From Cytophagaceae bacterium (GTDB lineage: Bacteria > Bacteroidota > Bacteroidia > Cytophagales > Cytophagaceae), in the NCBI GenBank assembly GCA_021151805.1, contig JAGKWN010000067.1, forward strand, positions 1 through 21,193: 21,193 nt of DNA, written 5' to 3'. Both the position numbers and the translations under genes were made by a program. This document shows positions 1 through 6,557 of this stretch, one piece after another (position 1 is the stretch's first letter; every line of letters begins with the position of its first letter). The notes beneath the pieces were generated by a model that did no database searches, was not told the DNA's origin, and saw only the letters and a list, made by a program, of their open reading frames with translations.

Positions 1-4
1 ATTC

Positions 5-12
5 TATATTTG
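5..12 (+). promoter_or_regulatory. -7 box of the pyrR promoter
   Basis: TATATTTG fits the Bacteroidetes -7 consensus TAnnTTTG and ends 23 nt before the pyrR ATG. The matching -33 element would lie outside the window. The same octamer is found before rpmH in this window. Confidence 0.5.
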
Positions 13-35
13 TAAAATTTTAAAGACAAAGACTT

Positions 36-575
36 ATGTCCAAACGCATTATAATCGATAACGATTTATTGCAGGTCATGCTGGACCGGCTTTGTCAGCA
101 ATTGATCGAGTCGCACGACGATTTTTCCAATACAGTTATTTTGGCGCTTCAGCCAAGAGGTGTTGCCACCGGACAACGTATTCATAAAAAGTTAGAAAAA
201 GCCACAAAGAAGAAAATCAATCTCGGTTACCTGGATGCGACTTTCTTTCGCGATGATTTCAGAAGACACGATGGGCCGTTGCGTGCCAATGCCACCAAAG
301 TACCATTCCTGATTGAAGGCAAACGTGTGATTCTGGTGGATGATGTGTTGTATACCGGCCGTACCGTAAGGGCTGCAATGGATGCCATGATGGCTTTCGG
401 CAGACCAAAAGATGTAGAACTGCTTGTAGTGATCGATCGCAAGTACAGCCGCGATGTGCCTATTCAGCCGAATTATGTGGGCCGTGAAGTAATCTGCCTG
501 GAGTCTGAAAAAGTAGTAGTTGATATCAGCGAAGTTGAAGATAAAAAAGAATTAATCTGGTTAGTAAAGAAATAA
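36..575 (+). CDS. pyrR: Bifunctional pyrimidine operon regulator / uracil phosphoribosyltransferase PyrR
   Basis: The 179-residue product has the normal PyrR length. The type I phosphoribosyltransferase PRPP-binding loop is clear at residues 98-112 (VILVDDVLYTGRTVR). The ALQPRGV segment near residue 37 and the DATFFRDDFRR segment near residue 67 are also PyrR-like. In the family the protein can make UMP from uracil and PRPP, and in Gram-positives it binds pyr mRNA to attenuate transcription. Whether it binds RNA here is unknown: no attenuator hairpin is visible in the 6-nt gap before pyrB, and the upstream leader is outside the window. The coupling to pyrB supports a pyrimidine role. The ATG at 36 is the first in frame and follows a good -7 box. 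Confidence 0.95.
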   Translation: MSKRIIIDNDLLQVMLDRLCQQLIESHDDFSNTVILALQPRGVATGQRIHKKLEKATKKKINLGYLDATFFRDDFRRHDGPLRANATKVPFLIEGKRVILVDDVLYTGRTVRAAMDAMMAFGRPKDVELLVVIDRKYSRDVPIQPNYVGREVICLESEKVVVDISEVEDKKELIWLVKK

Positions 576-581
576 TATAAA

Positions 582-1505
582 ATGAGCCAATTATCTGTAA
601 AGCATTTACTGGGAATAAAAGATCTTACACCGAAAGATATTGAGCTTATTTTAGAAACTGCCGGTCAATTTAAAGAGGTTATTAACCGACCGATCAAGAA
701 AGTGCCCTCCTTGCGCGATGTAACCATCGCCAATGTATTTTTTGAAAACTCCACCCGTACAAGATTATCATTTGAATTAGCACAAAAAAGATTATCTGCC
801 GATACCATTAATTTCTCTGCTGCGGCAAGCTCTGTAAAAAAAGGTGAAACGCTTTTAGATACAGTGAACAACATCCTTGCCATGAAAGTGGACATGATCG
901 TGATGCGCCACGCAAGCGTTGGTGCACCGCATTTCCTAGCAAAGCACATCAATGCCAATATTGTAAATGCCGGCGACGGTACGCATGAACACCCCACACA
1001 AGCCCTGCTTGACAGCTTTTCCATTCAGGAAAAATTAGGCTCAGTGGCAGGTAAAAAAATATGTATTTTCGGAGACATCCTGCACTCACGTGTAGCATTG
1101 TCAAATATATTTGCACTGCAAAAGCAAGGCGCGGAAGTAATGGTTTGCGGACCATCAACATTGATTCCTAAATTCATTGGTGATTTGGGAGTGAAGGTTG
1201 AATTTGATCTGCGCAAGGCACTGTTGTGGTGTGATGTTGCAAACGTGCTGCGTATTCAGCTTGAGCGCCAGACTATCAAGTATTTTCCAACCCTTAGAGA
1301 ATATTCTCAGTATTACGGCATCAATAAACAATTGCTAGATTCGCTGAACAAAGAGATCGTGATCATGCACCCGGGTCCGATCAACAGAGGCGTAGAGCTT
1401 AGCAGCGACGTAGCCGACAGCGGACACTCCATTATTTTAGACCAGGTGGAAAATGGTGTTGCTGTGCGAATGGCCGTGTTGTATTTATTGGCAGGTAACA
1501 AGTAG
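582..1505 (+). CDS. pyrB: Aspartate carbamoyltransferase catalytic subunit
   Basis: The 307-residue protein catalyses carbamoyl phosphate plus L-aspartate to carbamoyl aspartate, the committed step of pyrimidine synthesis. The carbamoyl-phosphate motif STRTR is at residues 57-61, followed by LSFE. The HPTQALLD motif lies at 137-144, and HPGPINRGVEL near residue 263 is the C-terminal catalytic loop. The length is normal for the catalytic chain. Only 6 nt separate it from pyrR, so the two are cotranscribed and probably translationally coupled. No pyrI regulatory subunit follows, so the enzyme may be an unregulated trimer or be controlled through PyrR. Confidence 0.96.
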   Translation: MSQLSVKHLLGIKDLTPKDIELILETAGQFKEVINRPIKKVPSLRDVTIANVFFENSTRTRLSFELAQKRLSADTINFSAAASSVKKGETLLDTVNNILAMKVDMIVMRHASVGAPHFLAKHINANIVNAGDGTHEHPTQALLDSFSIQEKLGSVAGKKICIFGDILHSRVALSNIFALQKQGAEVMVCGPSTLIPKFIGDLGVKVEFDLRKALLWCDVANVLRIQLERQTIKYFPTLREYSQYYGINKQLLDSLNKEIVIMHPGPINRGVELSSDVADSGHSIILDQVENGVAVRMAVLYLLAGNK

Positions 1506-1530
1506 GCAACAGTTCCATGCAAAACTTGCC

Positions 1531-2598
1531 ATGCAAATTCCTCAATTAACATTTACCAGATTTTTAGCTGCAATAGCTGTAGTAGTATTGCATTTTGGTT
1601 TGTCTAATTGGCCATTTGAAACAGAACCCATCAATCAGCTTGCGTATAAGTTTACCGTGTCTGTCGGTTATTTTTTTCTGTTGTCAGGCTTTATCCTTGT
1701 TATCGCTTCCGCAAAAAAAGATTATACAGATGGAAACACGATATTCAATTTGAAAAATTTTTGGATCAAAAGAGCAGCACGCATTCTCCCGTTGTATTTA
1801 CTTTCAATAACAATTTACTTTTTCTTCCATTTTGATTATGACCCCGATATTCCTTTGAGATGGCAAATACAGTCTTATATCTATTCATTATTTTTCTTGC
1901 AAACATGGAACTATCCAATGGCTACAGATATAAATTTCCCCGTGTGGTCCTTATCTGTAGAAGCATTTTTATATTTTTTATTTCCCTGGCTATATTATCT
2001 GTTGAATCGTTATCAAACGAAAATACTGATCATCATTTCTTTATTAAGTTGGCTGCTGAGTACCTTGTTGTTTAAAATGTTTGTAGATACGGGCTCTCCA
2101 CACAACCTTACGCATTACTTTCCACCGTTTCACGTAGCAACATTTTTAATAGGTATAATTGGCGGGATTTTATTTTTAAGACATTATGAATATTTAACTC
2201 AGCGTACCAAAGCGTTATGGGTTCTTTTAGCACTTAGTACAATTTTTATTATTTATACAGCATGCGACAATTGGCAATTTTACAAGTACTCTGAGAATGG
2301 ATTATTGTCACCCTATTTTCTGATTATCATTTATACATTATCCGTATCTAAAGGCATGCTGGTGAATGTACTCTCTTCAAAGCCTTTTGTCTTCATGGGA
2401 GATATTAGTTATGCGATTTATTTATTTCAGCTTCCTGTACTGGAGTTTAGCACAACATACCTTCCTTTTTTTCAGGGCAAAGAAAAAAATGAAATATTTT
2501 ATTACTATTTGATATTGTTAGTAATAGTTGCAATAATTATGCATCTCTGCATTGAGCAACCGGCAAGAAAAGGAATTAATAAATTAGTAAAATCTTAA
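1531..2598 (+). CDS. Acyltransferase family 3 (OafA/YrhL-like) integral membrane protein
   Basis: The protein has 355 residues from the ATG at 1531. The same frame stays open to an ATG at 1453 inside pyrB, but the family's N-terminal signature (LTFTRFLAAIAVVVLHF, with the conserved His) begins right after 1531, so I prefer that start. About ten hydrophobic segments are visible by eye. Other family marks are RAARILPLYLL and the WSLSVEAFLYFLFPW segment with its conserved Glu. Such enzymes move acyl groups onto exported sugars, lipopolysaccharide or other envelope polymers; the substrate cannot be read from sequence. It starts 25 nt after pyrB, so it is probably cotranscribed with the pyrimidine genes, with no obvious functional link. 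Confidence 0.88.
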   Translation: MQIPQLTFTRFLAAIAVVVLHFGLSNWPFETEPINQLAYKFTVSVGYFFLLSGFILVIASAKKDYTDGNTIFNLKNFWIKRAARILPLYLLSITIYFFFHFDYDPDIPLRWQIQSYIYSLFFLQTWNYPMATDINFPVWSLSVEAFLYFLFPWLYYLLNRYQTKILIIISLLSWLLSTLLFKMFVDTGSPHNLTHYFPPFHVATFLIGIIGGILFLRHYEYLTQRTKALWVLLALSTIFIIYTACDNWQFYKYSENGLLSPYFLIIIYTLSVSKGMLVNVLSSKPFVFMGDISYAIYLFQLPVLEFSTTYLPFFQGKEKNEIFYYYLILLVIVAIIMHLCIEQPARKGINKLVKS

Positions 2599-2620
2599 AA
2601 CCAGCACGCAACCTTTAGCT

Positions 2621-2667
2621 CTTCCGGATTTGCAATCAGGAAGCCAGATAAAAAGGATTTGCAATCC
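2621..2667. repeat. REP-like double repeat GGATTTGCAATC
   Basis: The 12-mer GGATTTGCAATC occurs at 2625-2636 and again at 2655-2666. The second copy extends to a small inverted repeat, GGATT-TGC-AATCC. The first copy sits between CTTCC (2621-2625) and GGAAG (2638-2642), which can pair. Short palindromic repeats with a GATTTGCAATC-type core, scattered between genes, are familiar in Bacteroidetes chromosomes. I cannot count genome copies from this window. Confidence 0.5.
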
Positions 2668-2698
2668 TATAATTCAATATAAGATGCTACAGTTTACT

Positions 2699-2734
2699 GA
2701 TGCCATCGCTTTAAGCCATAGCATCGGGGTTTTT
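2699..2734 (+). terminator. Possible terminator after the acyltransferase gene
   Basis: GATGC at 2699-2703 pairs with GCATC at 2721-2725. Inside, AT/AT and GCTT/AAGC pairs continue the stem, with two mismatches. The hairpin is followed by GGGG and TTTTT (2730-2734). The stem is imperfect and the G run before the T run is unusual. It lies between two convergent genes, where a terminator is expected. Confidence 0.4.
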
Positions 2735-2754
2735 GGCCTGCTTATTCCCACTTC

Positions 2755-3594
2755 CTAGAACCGCTTCAGATCACTTGTTGCAAACGTCCACTCAGGTGTG
2801 TTAAGCTCACCATCTTCGGGTATTTCATACCAGGGACTTAAATCCGAATCTGATAAATTTTTAACGATATGAATATCCTGCGCCGGCATATAACTTTGCG
2901 CCAGCATAAATATTTTTTTACCTGTACTCGTGTCGGTAGCCACGTCGATAACGATCATCGCATGCCCCGGGAAGCCACCATGAATAAAGACATCGCCGCC
3001 TTGAATCGTTTTAATGTCAGCCGTTTTCAATTCTTTTGAAAGTGAATAGGTACCGCAATACATAAAGACGGTGTTAAGGTAAGAACGGAAGCAGGCATAA
3101 CTTGTATCTCTGCTTTTGGATTTGGTCCATGATACGGCATTCCCGCTGATGACCGGCCGGTAACCTTCCCTCCATTTAGAGTAAGGAGCGTTGGTGCCAT
3201 TGGTAAATGTAAAAGCAATAGAGTCGTACGCTTTCTTTTGATAGAGGTATTCAGCGCGCAGGCGTATGACTGCATCGGCACACTGTTGCAGGTCTGTCGT
3301 TCCTCGGTCAAAATTCAGCACCGCAGCATGTATCCGTTGATTGTTTTTAAGTTCACCATTAAATAGCACGACCGGCGAACCATCTTTTTTTAATGGCAAA
3401 GATTCCAGCCAGCCGGCAAAAGATTTTGTATTCATGGCGATTCTTGAGTAACCCGTGGGGCAGGGAAAGCGTTCTAATACAATATTCGGAACCGCAGCAT
3501 GCAAATGACCTGGATTCGAAGACTCCTGTCCGCAGGAGAACATACCCAGGGCACTGCAGAGTAATGTGCCGATAATGAAGTAAATGTTTGTCAT
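2755..3594 (-). CDS. DUF4846-like lipoprotein of unknown function
   Basis: I choose the ATG at 3594, giving 279 residues, because a lipoprotein signal peptide starts there (MTNIYFIIGTLLCSALGMFSC, lipobox Cys21). The frame stays open upstream to 3729, but that part has no signal-like character and would overlap the divergent small gene. The mature protein has features I associate with DUF4846: a GYSRIAMNTKSFAGWLESLPL region, a CADAVIRLRAEYLY helix near residue 105, and GGDVFIHGGFPGHAMIVID near residue 215. The last resembles the conserved Gly/His core of papain-like or NlpC-type folds, but this is only a resemblance. It is probably anchored to a membrane facing the periplasm. Its start is only 24 bp from the divergent gene at 3619. 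Confidence 0.75.
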   Translation of the reverse strand: MTNIYFIIGTLLCSALGMFSCGQESSNPGHLHAAVPNIVLERFPCPTGYSRIAMNTKSFAGWLESLPLKKDGSPVVLFNGELKNNQRIHAAVLNFDRGTTDLQQCADAVIRLRAEYLYQKKAYDSIAFTFTNGTNAPYSKWREGYRPVISGNAVSWTKSKSRDTSYACFRSYLNTVFMYCGTYSLSKELKTADIKTIQGGDVFIHGGFPGHAMIVIDVATDTSTGKKIFMLAQSYMPAQDIHIVKNLSDSDLSPWYEIPEDGELNTPEWTFATSDLKRF

Positions 3595-3618
3595 ATAGTT
3601 AGTTATATTAAATTGGAT

Positions 3619-3765
3619 ATGAAGAAAATAATAATTTATAGTACTGTTGCTATCATAATGCAGAGTTTGGTTTCTTGTTACGCCCTGCAGCAAAAAAAAG
3701 CTGCAAAAAGCCAACCGTTTAAACCGCACAAAGAGTCAAAAATGAAGCATAAAAAGCACCATTAA
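3619..3765 (+). CDS. Tiny lipoprotein, 48 residues
   Basis: The ORF begins with a positively charged start (MKKIII), then a hydrophobic stretch and a lipobox LVSC with Cys20. The remaining 28 residues are strongly basic (QQKKAAK, KMKHKKHH). The arrangement is that of a small exported lipoprotein whose mature part could bind anionic surfaces or nucleic acid; this is inference. It diverges from the DUF4846-like gene with only 24 bp between start codons, so its promoter must lie within that gene's signal-peptide region. A second protein of the same design follows at 3839. Confidence 0.6.
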   Translation: MKKIIIYSTVAIIMQSLVSCYALQQKKAAKSQPFKPHKESKMKHKKHH

Positions 3766-3802
3766 TGGAATAATAAAGGTGGATTTTCTTTACATTTAAA
3801 GA

Positions 3803-3810
3803 TAAATTTG
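3803..3810 (+). promoter_or_regulatory. -7 promoter box for the second tiny lipoprotein
   Basis: TAAATTTG fits TAnnTTTG and ends 28 nt before the ATG at 3839. No good -33 TTTG is seen at the usual distance. It supports independent transcription of the 45-residue gene. Confidence 0.45.
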
Positions 3811-3838
3811 TGTGTGTTTATATTAAATCAATAATCTC

Positions 3839-3976
3839 ATGAAAAAGGCAATGTTTGTAACGCTTGTAAGCAGTATTTTGGTAGCATTTATAGTATCATC
3901 CTGTAGTAGTGGAGCGTCGCAGCAGTCATGGCACCCAAGACAAGGTAAAAAGCCTAAACCAGGTCATAACCGTTAA
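3839..3976 (+). CDS. Tiny lipoprotein, 45 residues
   Basis: The ORF has a signal peptide (MKKAMFVTLVSSILVAFIVS) and a lipobox VSSC with Cys22. After the Cys comes a short Ser-rich linker and a basic tail (WHPRQGKKPKPGHNR). It has its own -7 box upstream and a small terminator just after it, which together make it a credible monocistronic gene despite its size. It matches the 3619 gene in layout (lipobox near residue 20, basic His/Lys tail) but not in detailed sequence. The function is unknown. Confidence 0.65.
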   Translation: MKKAMFVTLVSSILVAFIVSSCSSGASQQSWHPRQGKKPKPGHNR

Positions 3977-4003
3977 AAACAAAGCCGTGTCCTGTGCGGA
4001 TTC

Positions 4004-4021
4004 AAGGCATCAGCCTTTTTT
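4004..4021 (+). terminator. Small intrinsic terminator after the 45-residue lipoprotein
   Basis: AAGGC (4004-4008), loop ATCA, GCCTT (4013-4017), then TTTT. The stem is only 5 bp but the layout is typical. It lies 39 nt before cmk, so cmk needs its own promoter or read-through. Confidence 0.55.
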
Positions 4022-4059
4022 AAAAAGTACGGATAAAAAGAGATCTTGAATTCTTCTTT

Positions 4060-4764
4060 ATGAAAAAAATTATCGTAGCTATTGACGGGTATTCGGCATG
4101 CGGGAAAAGCACAACAGCGAAGATATTGGCGGCAAGACTTGCCTATGTATATATTGATACCGGAGCCATGTACCGGGCAGTTGCCCTGTATTTTATCCAG
4201 CATTACATCAATAGTACCAATCCTAAAGCAGTTGCCGAAGCATTAAACCAAATTCAGATTTCTTTTGTTCATAATAATAAAACAGATGTGTGTGAAACAT
4301 ATCTGAATGGATTGAATGTAGAAGCTGAAATCCGGAAAATGTATGTTTCTGAAAAGGTAAGCGAAGTAAGCGCAATTCCGGCAGTAAGAAAACATCTGGT
4401 TGATCTGCAACAGAAGCTAGCCCGTAAAAGAGGCGTTGTGATGGATGGCAGAGATATTGGTACACATGTATTTCCGGATGCGGAATTAAAAATATTCATG
4501 GTTGCAGATATGAATGTACGTGCATTCAGAAGACAGCAGGAACTGTTTGAACGCAAGCAGATCGTAGACCTTGAAGATATTATCGCAAATATTCAAAGCC
4601 GAGACCTGATGGATACTACACGTGAAGAGTCTCCATTACGCAAGGCTGCCGATGCATACGAGATCGACACAACTTACATTACCGTGGAAGAGCAGGTTGA
4701 TTGCATCATGAACCTGGCGATAGGTAAAATGATTGAAAAAGAATACCGATTAGAAGATATATAA
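4060..4764 (+). CDS. cmk: Cytidylate kinase
   Basis: The 234-residue protein phosphorylates CMP and dCMP with ATP. The P-loop GYSACGKST is at residues 10-18, followed by the family's DTGAMYRA substrate segment near residue 35. MDGRDIGTHVFPDAELKIFM near residue 127 is the CMP-binding DGRDIGT signature, and SRDLMDTTREESPL near residue 186 is the conserved C-terminal loop. The length is normal. The ispH gene follows after 36 nt on the same strand, a gap that suggests cotranscription. Confidence 0.96.
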   Translation: MKKIIVAIDGYSACGKSTTAKILAARLAYVYIDTGAMYRAVALYFIQHYINSTNPKAVAEALNQIQISFVHNNKTDVCETYLNGLNVEAEIRKMYVSEKVSEVSAIPAVRKHLVDLQQKLARKRGVVMDGRDIGTHVFPDAELKIFMVADMNVRAFRRQQELFERKQIVDLEDIIANIQSRDLMDTTREESPLRKAADAYEIDTTYITVEEQVDCIMNLAIGKMIEKEYRLEDI

Positions 4765-4800
4765 AGAATGCTTCCGGCGTAAAATCTCAGGAAAGTAAAC

Positions 4801-5682
4801 ATGAATGTGATCATCGATAAAAATTCAGGCTATTGTTTTGGCGTTGAATTTGCAATTCAAATGGCAGAAGACGAAATGGCTACAGGCGAACCTTTGTTTT
4901 GTCTGGGTGATATCGTACACAATGCCATGGAGGTTGAACGTTTGGCTGCAAAGGGCTTGAAGATTATTGACCGCGAACAGTTAAAAGATCTTTCTGATTG
5001 CAAAGTTTTGATACGTGCGCACGGAGAACCACCGGAGACATATCAGCTGGCATTAAAGAATAATATTGAATTAGTGGACGCTTCCTGTCCGGTTGTGCTG
5101 AAACTGCAAAACCGTGTGAAAGCATCTTTTGATGCAATTGATTCAAAAGACGGGCAGATTGTTATCTATGGTCAGCAGGGGCATGCAGAAGTGATCGGTA
5201 TTGCCGGGCAGACAGGCAATAAAGCCATTGTTGTTACAACAGAGGAGGATCTGGATAAGGTAGACTTTACAAAACCTGTTACCTTATATTCTCAAACAAC
5301 CAAGAGTACACAAGGCTTCTATAAGATGAAAGAACTGATTGAGGCGCGTGTGAAAGAAGCGCAGCAATCGGTAGAAGACAATTTTGATTACAACGATAGT
5401 ATCTGCAGACAGGTCTCAAACAGAGAGCCCCAGCTTCGTAAATTTTCAAAAGAGTTTGATGTGGTTCTTTTTGTCAGCGGAAAGAAAAGCTCGAATGGCA
5501 AAGCACTGTATGGTGTTTGCAAACAGGAAAATGAGCGCAGCTATTTCATAGAAAACGAATCTGAAATAGAAAGCAGCTGGATCAAAGCAACAGATAAAAT
5601 AGGTATCTGTGGCGCGACCTCAACTCCTATGTGGCTAATGGAGCAGGTTAAAAAGTATGTAGAAACACAAGCATGGAATTAA
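4801..5682 (+). CDS. ispH: 4-hydroxy-3-methylbut-2-enyl diphosphate reductase (IspH/LytB)
   Basis: The 293-residue iron-sulfur enzyme makes IPP and DMAPP in the last step of the MEP isoprenoid pathway. The three cluster-ligand cysteines are at Cys12 (GYCFGV), Cys96 (ASCPVV) and Cys202 (SICRQV). The HGEPPE motif with the conserved active-site His is near residue 74, and QQGHAEV with a second His is near 125. GATSTP near residue 271 is the C-terminal substrate loop. The gene supports use of the MEP rather than the mevalonate route. It lies 36 nt after cmk, probably in the same transcript. Confidence 0.96.
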   Translation: MNVIIDKNSGYCFGVEFAIQMAEDEMATGEPLFCLGDIVHNAMEVERLAAKGLKIIDREQLKDLSDCKVLIRAHGEPPETYQLALKNNIELVDASCPVVLKLQNRVKASFDAIDSKDGQIVIYGQQGHAEVIGIAGQTGNKAIVVTTEEDLDKVDFTKPVTLYSQTTKSTQGFYKMKELIEARVKEAQQSVEDNFDYNDSICRQVSNREPQLRKFSKEFDVVLFVSGKKSSNGKALYGVCKQENERSYFIENESEIESSWIKATDKIGICGATSTPMWLMEQVKKYVETQAWN

Positions 5683-5699
5683 GCAGTCCAGCGCTGCTT
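5681..5699 (+). terminator. Hairpin overlapping the ispH stop codon
   Basis: AAGCAG (5681-5686) pairs with CTGCTT (5694-5699) across a 7-nt loop. The left arm begins inside the ispH TAA. It is followed by AATATATAAAA rather than a T run, so it may only be a 3'-end stabilising hairpin or a weak terminator. Confidence 0.3.
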
Positions 5700-5753
5700 A
5701 ATATATAAAATTAGGATGCACGCTCTGTCATCCGGTAAACAATCCTTTCATCT

Positions 5754-5768
5754 ATTGATTGAATCAAT
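5754..5768. promoter_or_regulatory. 15-bp perfect palindrome, possible operator
   Basis: ATTGATT-G-AATCAAT is a perfect dyad with a one-base centre, 49 bp before the DUF502 gene. The size and symmetry suit a dimeric DNA-binding regulator, but no regulator gene is in the window. The region is AT-rich, so chance cannot be excluded. Confidence 0.35.
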
Positions 5769-5817
5769 CAGCATATAAGCAGAGCTAATCATTAATAATA
5801 AATAGCTTTATCAGCAT

Positions 5818-6387
5818 ATGAAAATATTCGTTCGTTATTTTGTACAGGGCTTAATGCTGTGGATACCGATATTTATAACCGTATATATTATATTTTTTAT
5901 CTTCAGCTTATTCGACAGGATCATTCCTGCATTATTCAATGTAGACTTATCTCCAGGCGTAGGAATTGTAATTGTGATTCTGTTTGTAACCTTGTCGGGC
6001 GCGCTAACCTCTTTGTTATTGGTTAAACCGGCTTTTAGTTTCTTAGAACACTACGTTTATAAAATTCCTTTTATAAATATTATTTATTCATCTTCCAAAG
6101 ATGTTGTCGGCGCTATTGTTGGTGATAAAAAGAAATTTGATCATCCGGTAATGGTAAAGACCGGTGGCGATGCCGGAACCTGCCGGTTGGGCTTTGTTAC
6201 CCGAGATGAATTTAATGTTAAGGGAATGGAGGATATGGTTGCCGTTTATTTTCCGCACTCCTACAATATTTCAGGGAACGTACTTTTTGTTCCTAAACAA
6301 AGCGTATTGCCTTTAAACATAACAGGTTCAGAGGCGATGAAATTTATTGTGTCTGCCGGCATGACCGGTAATCTGGAAGAAAAATAA
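5818..6387 (+). CDS. DUF502 family inner-membrane protein
   Basis: The 189-residue protein has two clear membrane segments near residues 10-32 and 47-69, then a soluble domain. Family-like marks include GLMLWIPIFITVYI at the start, KIPFINIIYSSSKDVV near residue 82, a GFVTRDE strand, and the VAVYFPHSYNISGNVLFVP segment with its Pro-rich loop. These match DUF502, the bacterial relatives of plant COV/LCV membrane proteins, whose biochemical role is not established. It starts 135 nt after ispH and may have its own promoter near the palindrome at 5754. Confidence 0.88.
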   Translation: MKIFVRYFVQGLMLWIPIFITVYIIFFIFSLFDRIIPALFNVDLSPGVGIVIVILFVTLSGALTSLLLVKPAFSFLEHYVYKIPFINIIYSSSKDVVGAIVGDKKKFDHPVMVKTGGDAGTCRLGFVTRDEFNVKGMEDMVAVYFPHSYNISGNVLFVPKQSVLPLNITGSEAMKFIVSAGMTGNLEEK

Positions 6388-6448
6388 GAAACAATGTTAT
6401 TGAATTGTTAAATAAGTATTTTTTTAATATTAACAGAATGGCATCGCA

Positions 6449-6514
6449 TAACATTAGGGTAACAATCCCTTTATTTTGTGATAACAACTACATAAACATA
6501 GGGTAATAGCACAC
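6449..6514 (+). promoter_or_regulatory. Tandem 11-bp repeat array before the TonB receptor (array 1)
   Basis: Six consecutive 11-bp units start at 6449, 6460, 6471, 6482, 6493 and 6504. Their first five bases are TAACA, TAACA, TTATT, TAACA, TAAAC and TAATA. Units 1 and 5 both end in AGGG. Unit 3 fits poorly, so the array may be two blocks. The last unit starts 14 bp before the -7 box at 6518. An 11-bp direct-repeat period is known for PhoB and other OmpR-family response regulators, which bind one face of the helix and recruit RNA polymerase. The identity of the regulator is inference. Confidence 0.55.
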
Positions 6515-6517
6515 ACG

Positions 6518-6525
6518 TAGCTTTG
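6518..6525 (+). promoter_or_regulatory. -7 box of the TonB receptor promoter
   Basis: TAGCTTTG fits TAnnTTTG and lies 32 nt before the ATG. No TTTG -33 element is present at the right distance; that space is filled by the repeat array, as expected for an activator-dependent promoter. Confidence 0.55.
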
Positions 6526-6557
6526 CATTGTAAAAATAAACTACAATAAAGCTCGTG

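Noticed and set aside
1453..1530. N-terminal extension of the acyltransferase overlapping pyrB
   Set aside because: The extra 26 residues are the pyrB 3' end read in another frame, and the family signature starts right after the ATG at 1531.
3595..3729. N-terminal extension of the DUF4846-like lipoprotein
   Set aside because: The extension is the antisense of the tiny lipoprotein at 3619 and would bury the signal peptide that starts at 3594.
6450..6470. AGGG-TAACAAT-CCCT hairpin as a terminator for the DUF502 gene
   Set aside because: The stem is only 4 bp and the T run is broken; the 11-bp repeat explanation fits this stretch better.
6555..6557. GTG start for the TonB receptor
   Set aside because: The ATG immediately after it is the more likely start; the difference is one residue.
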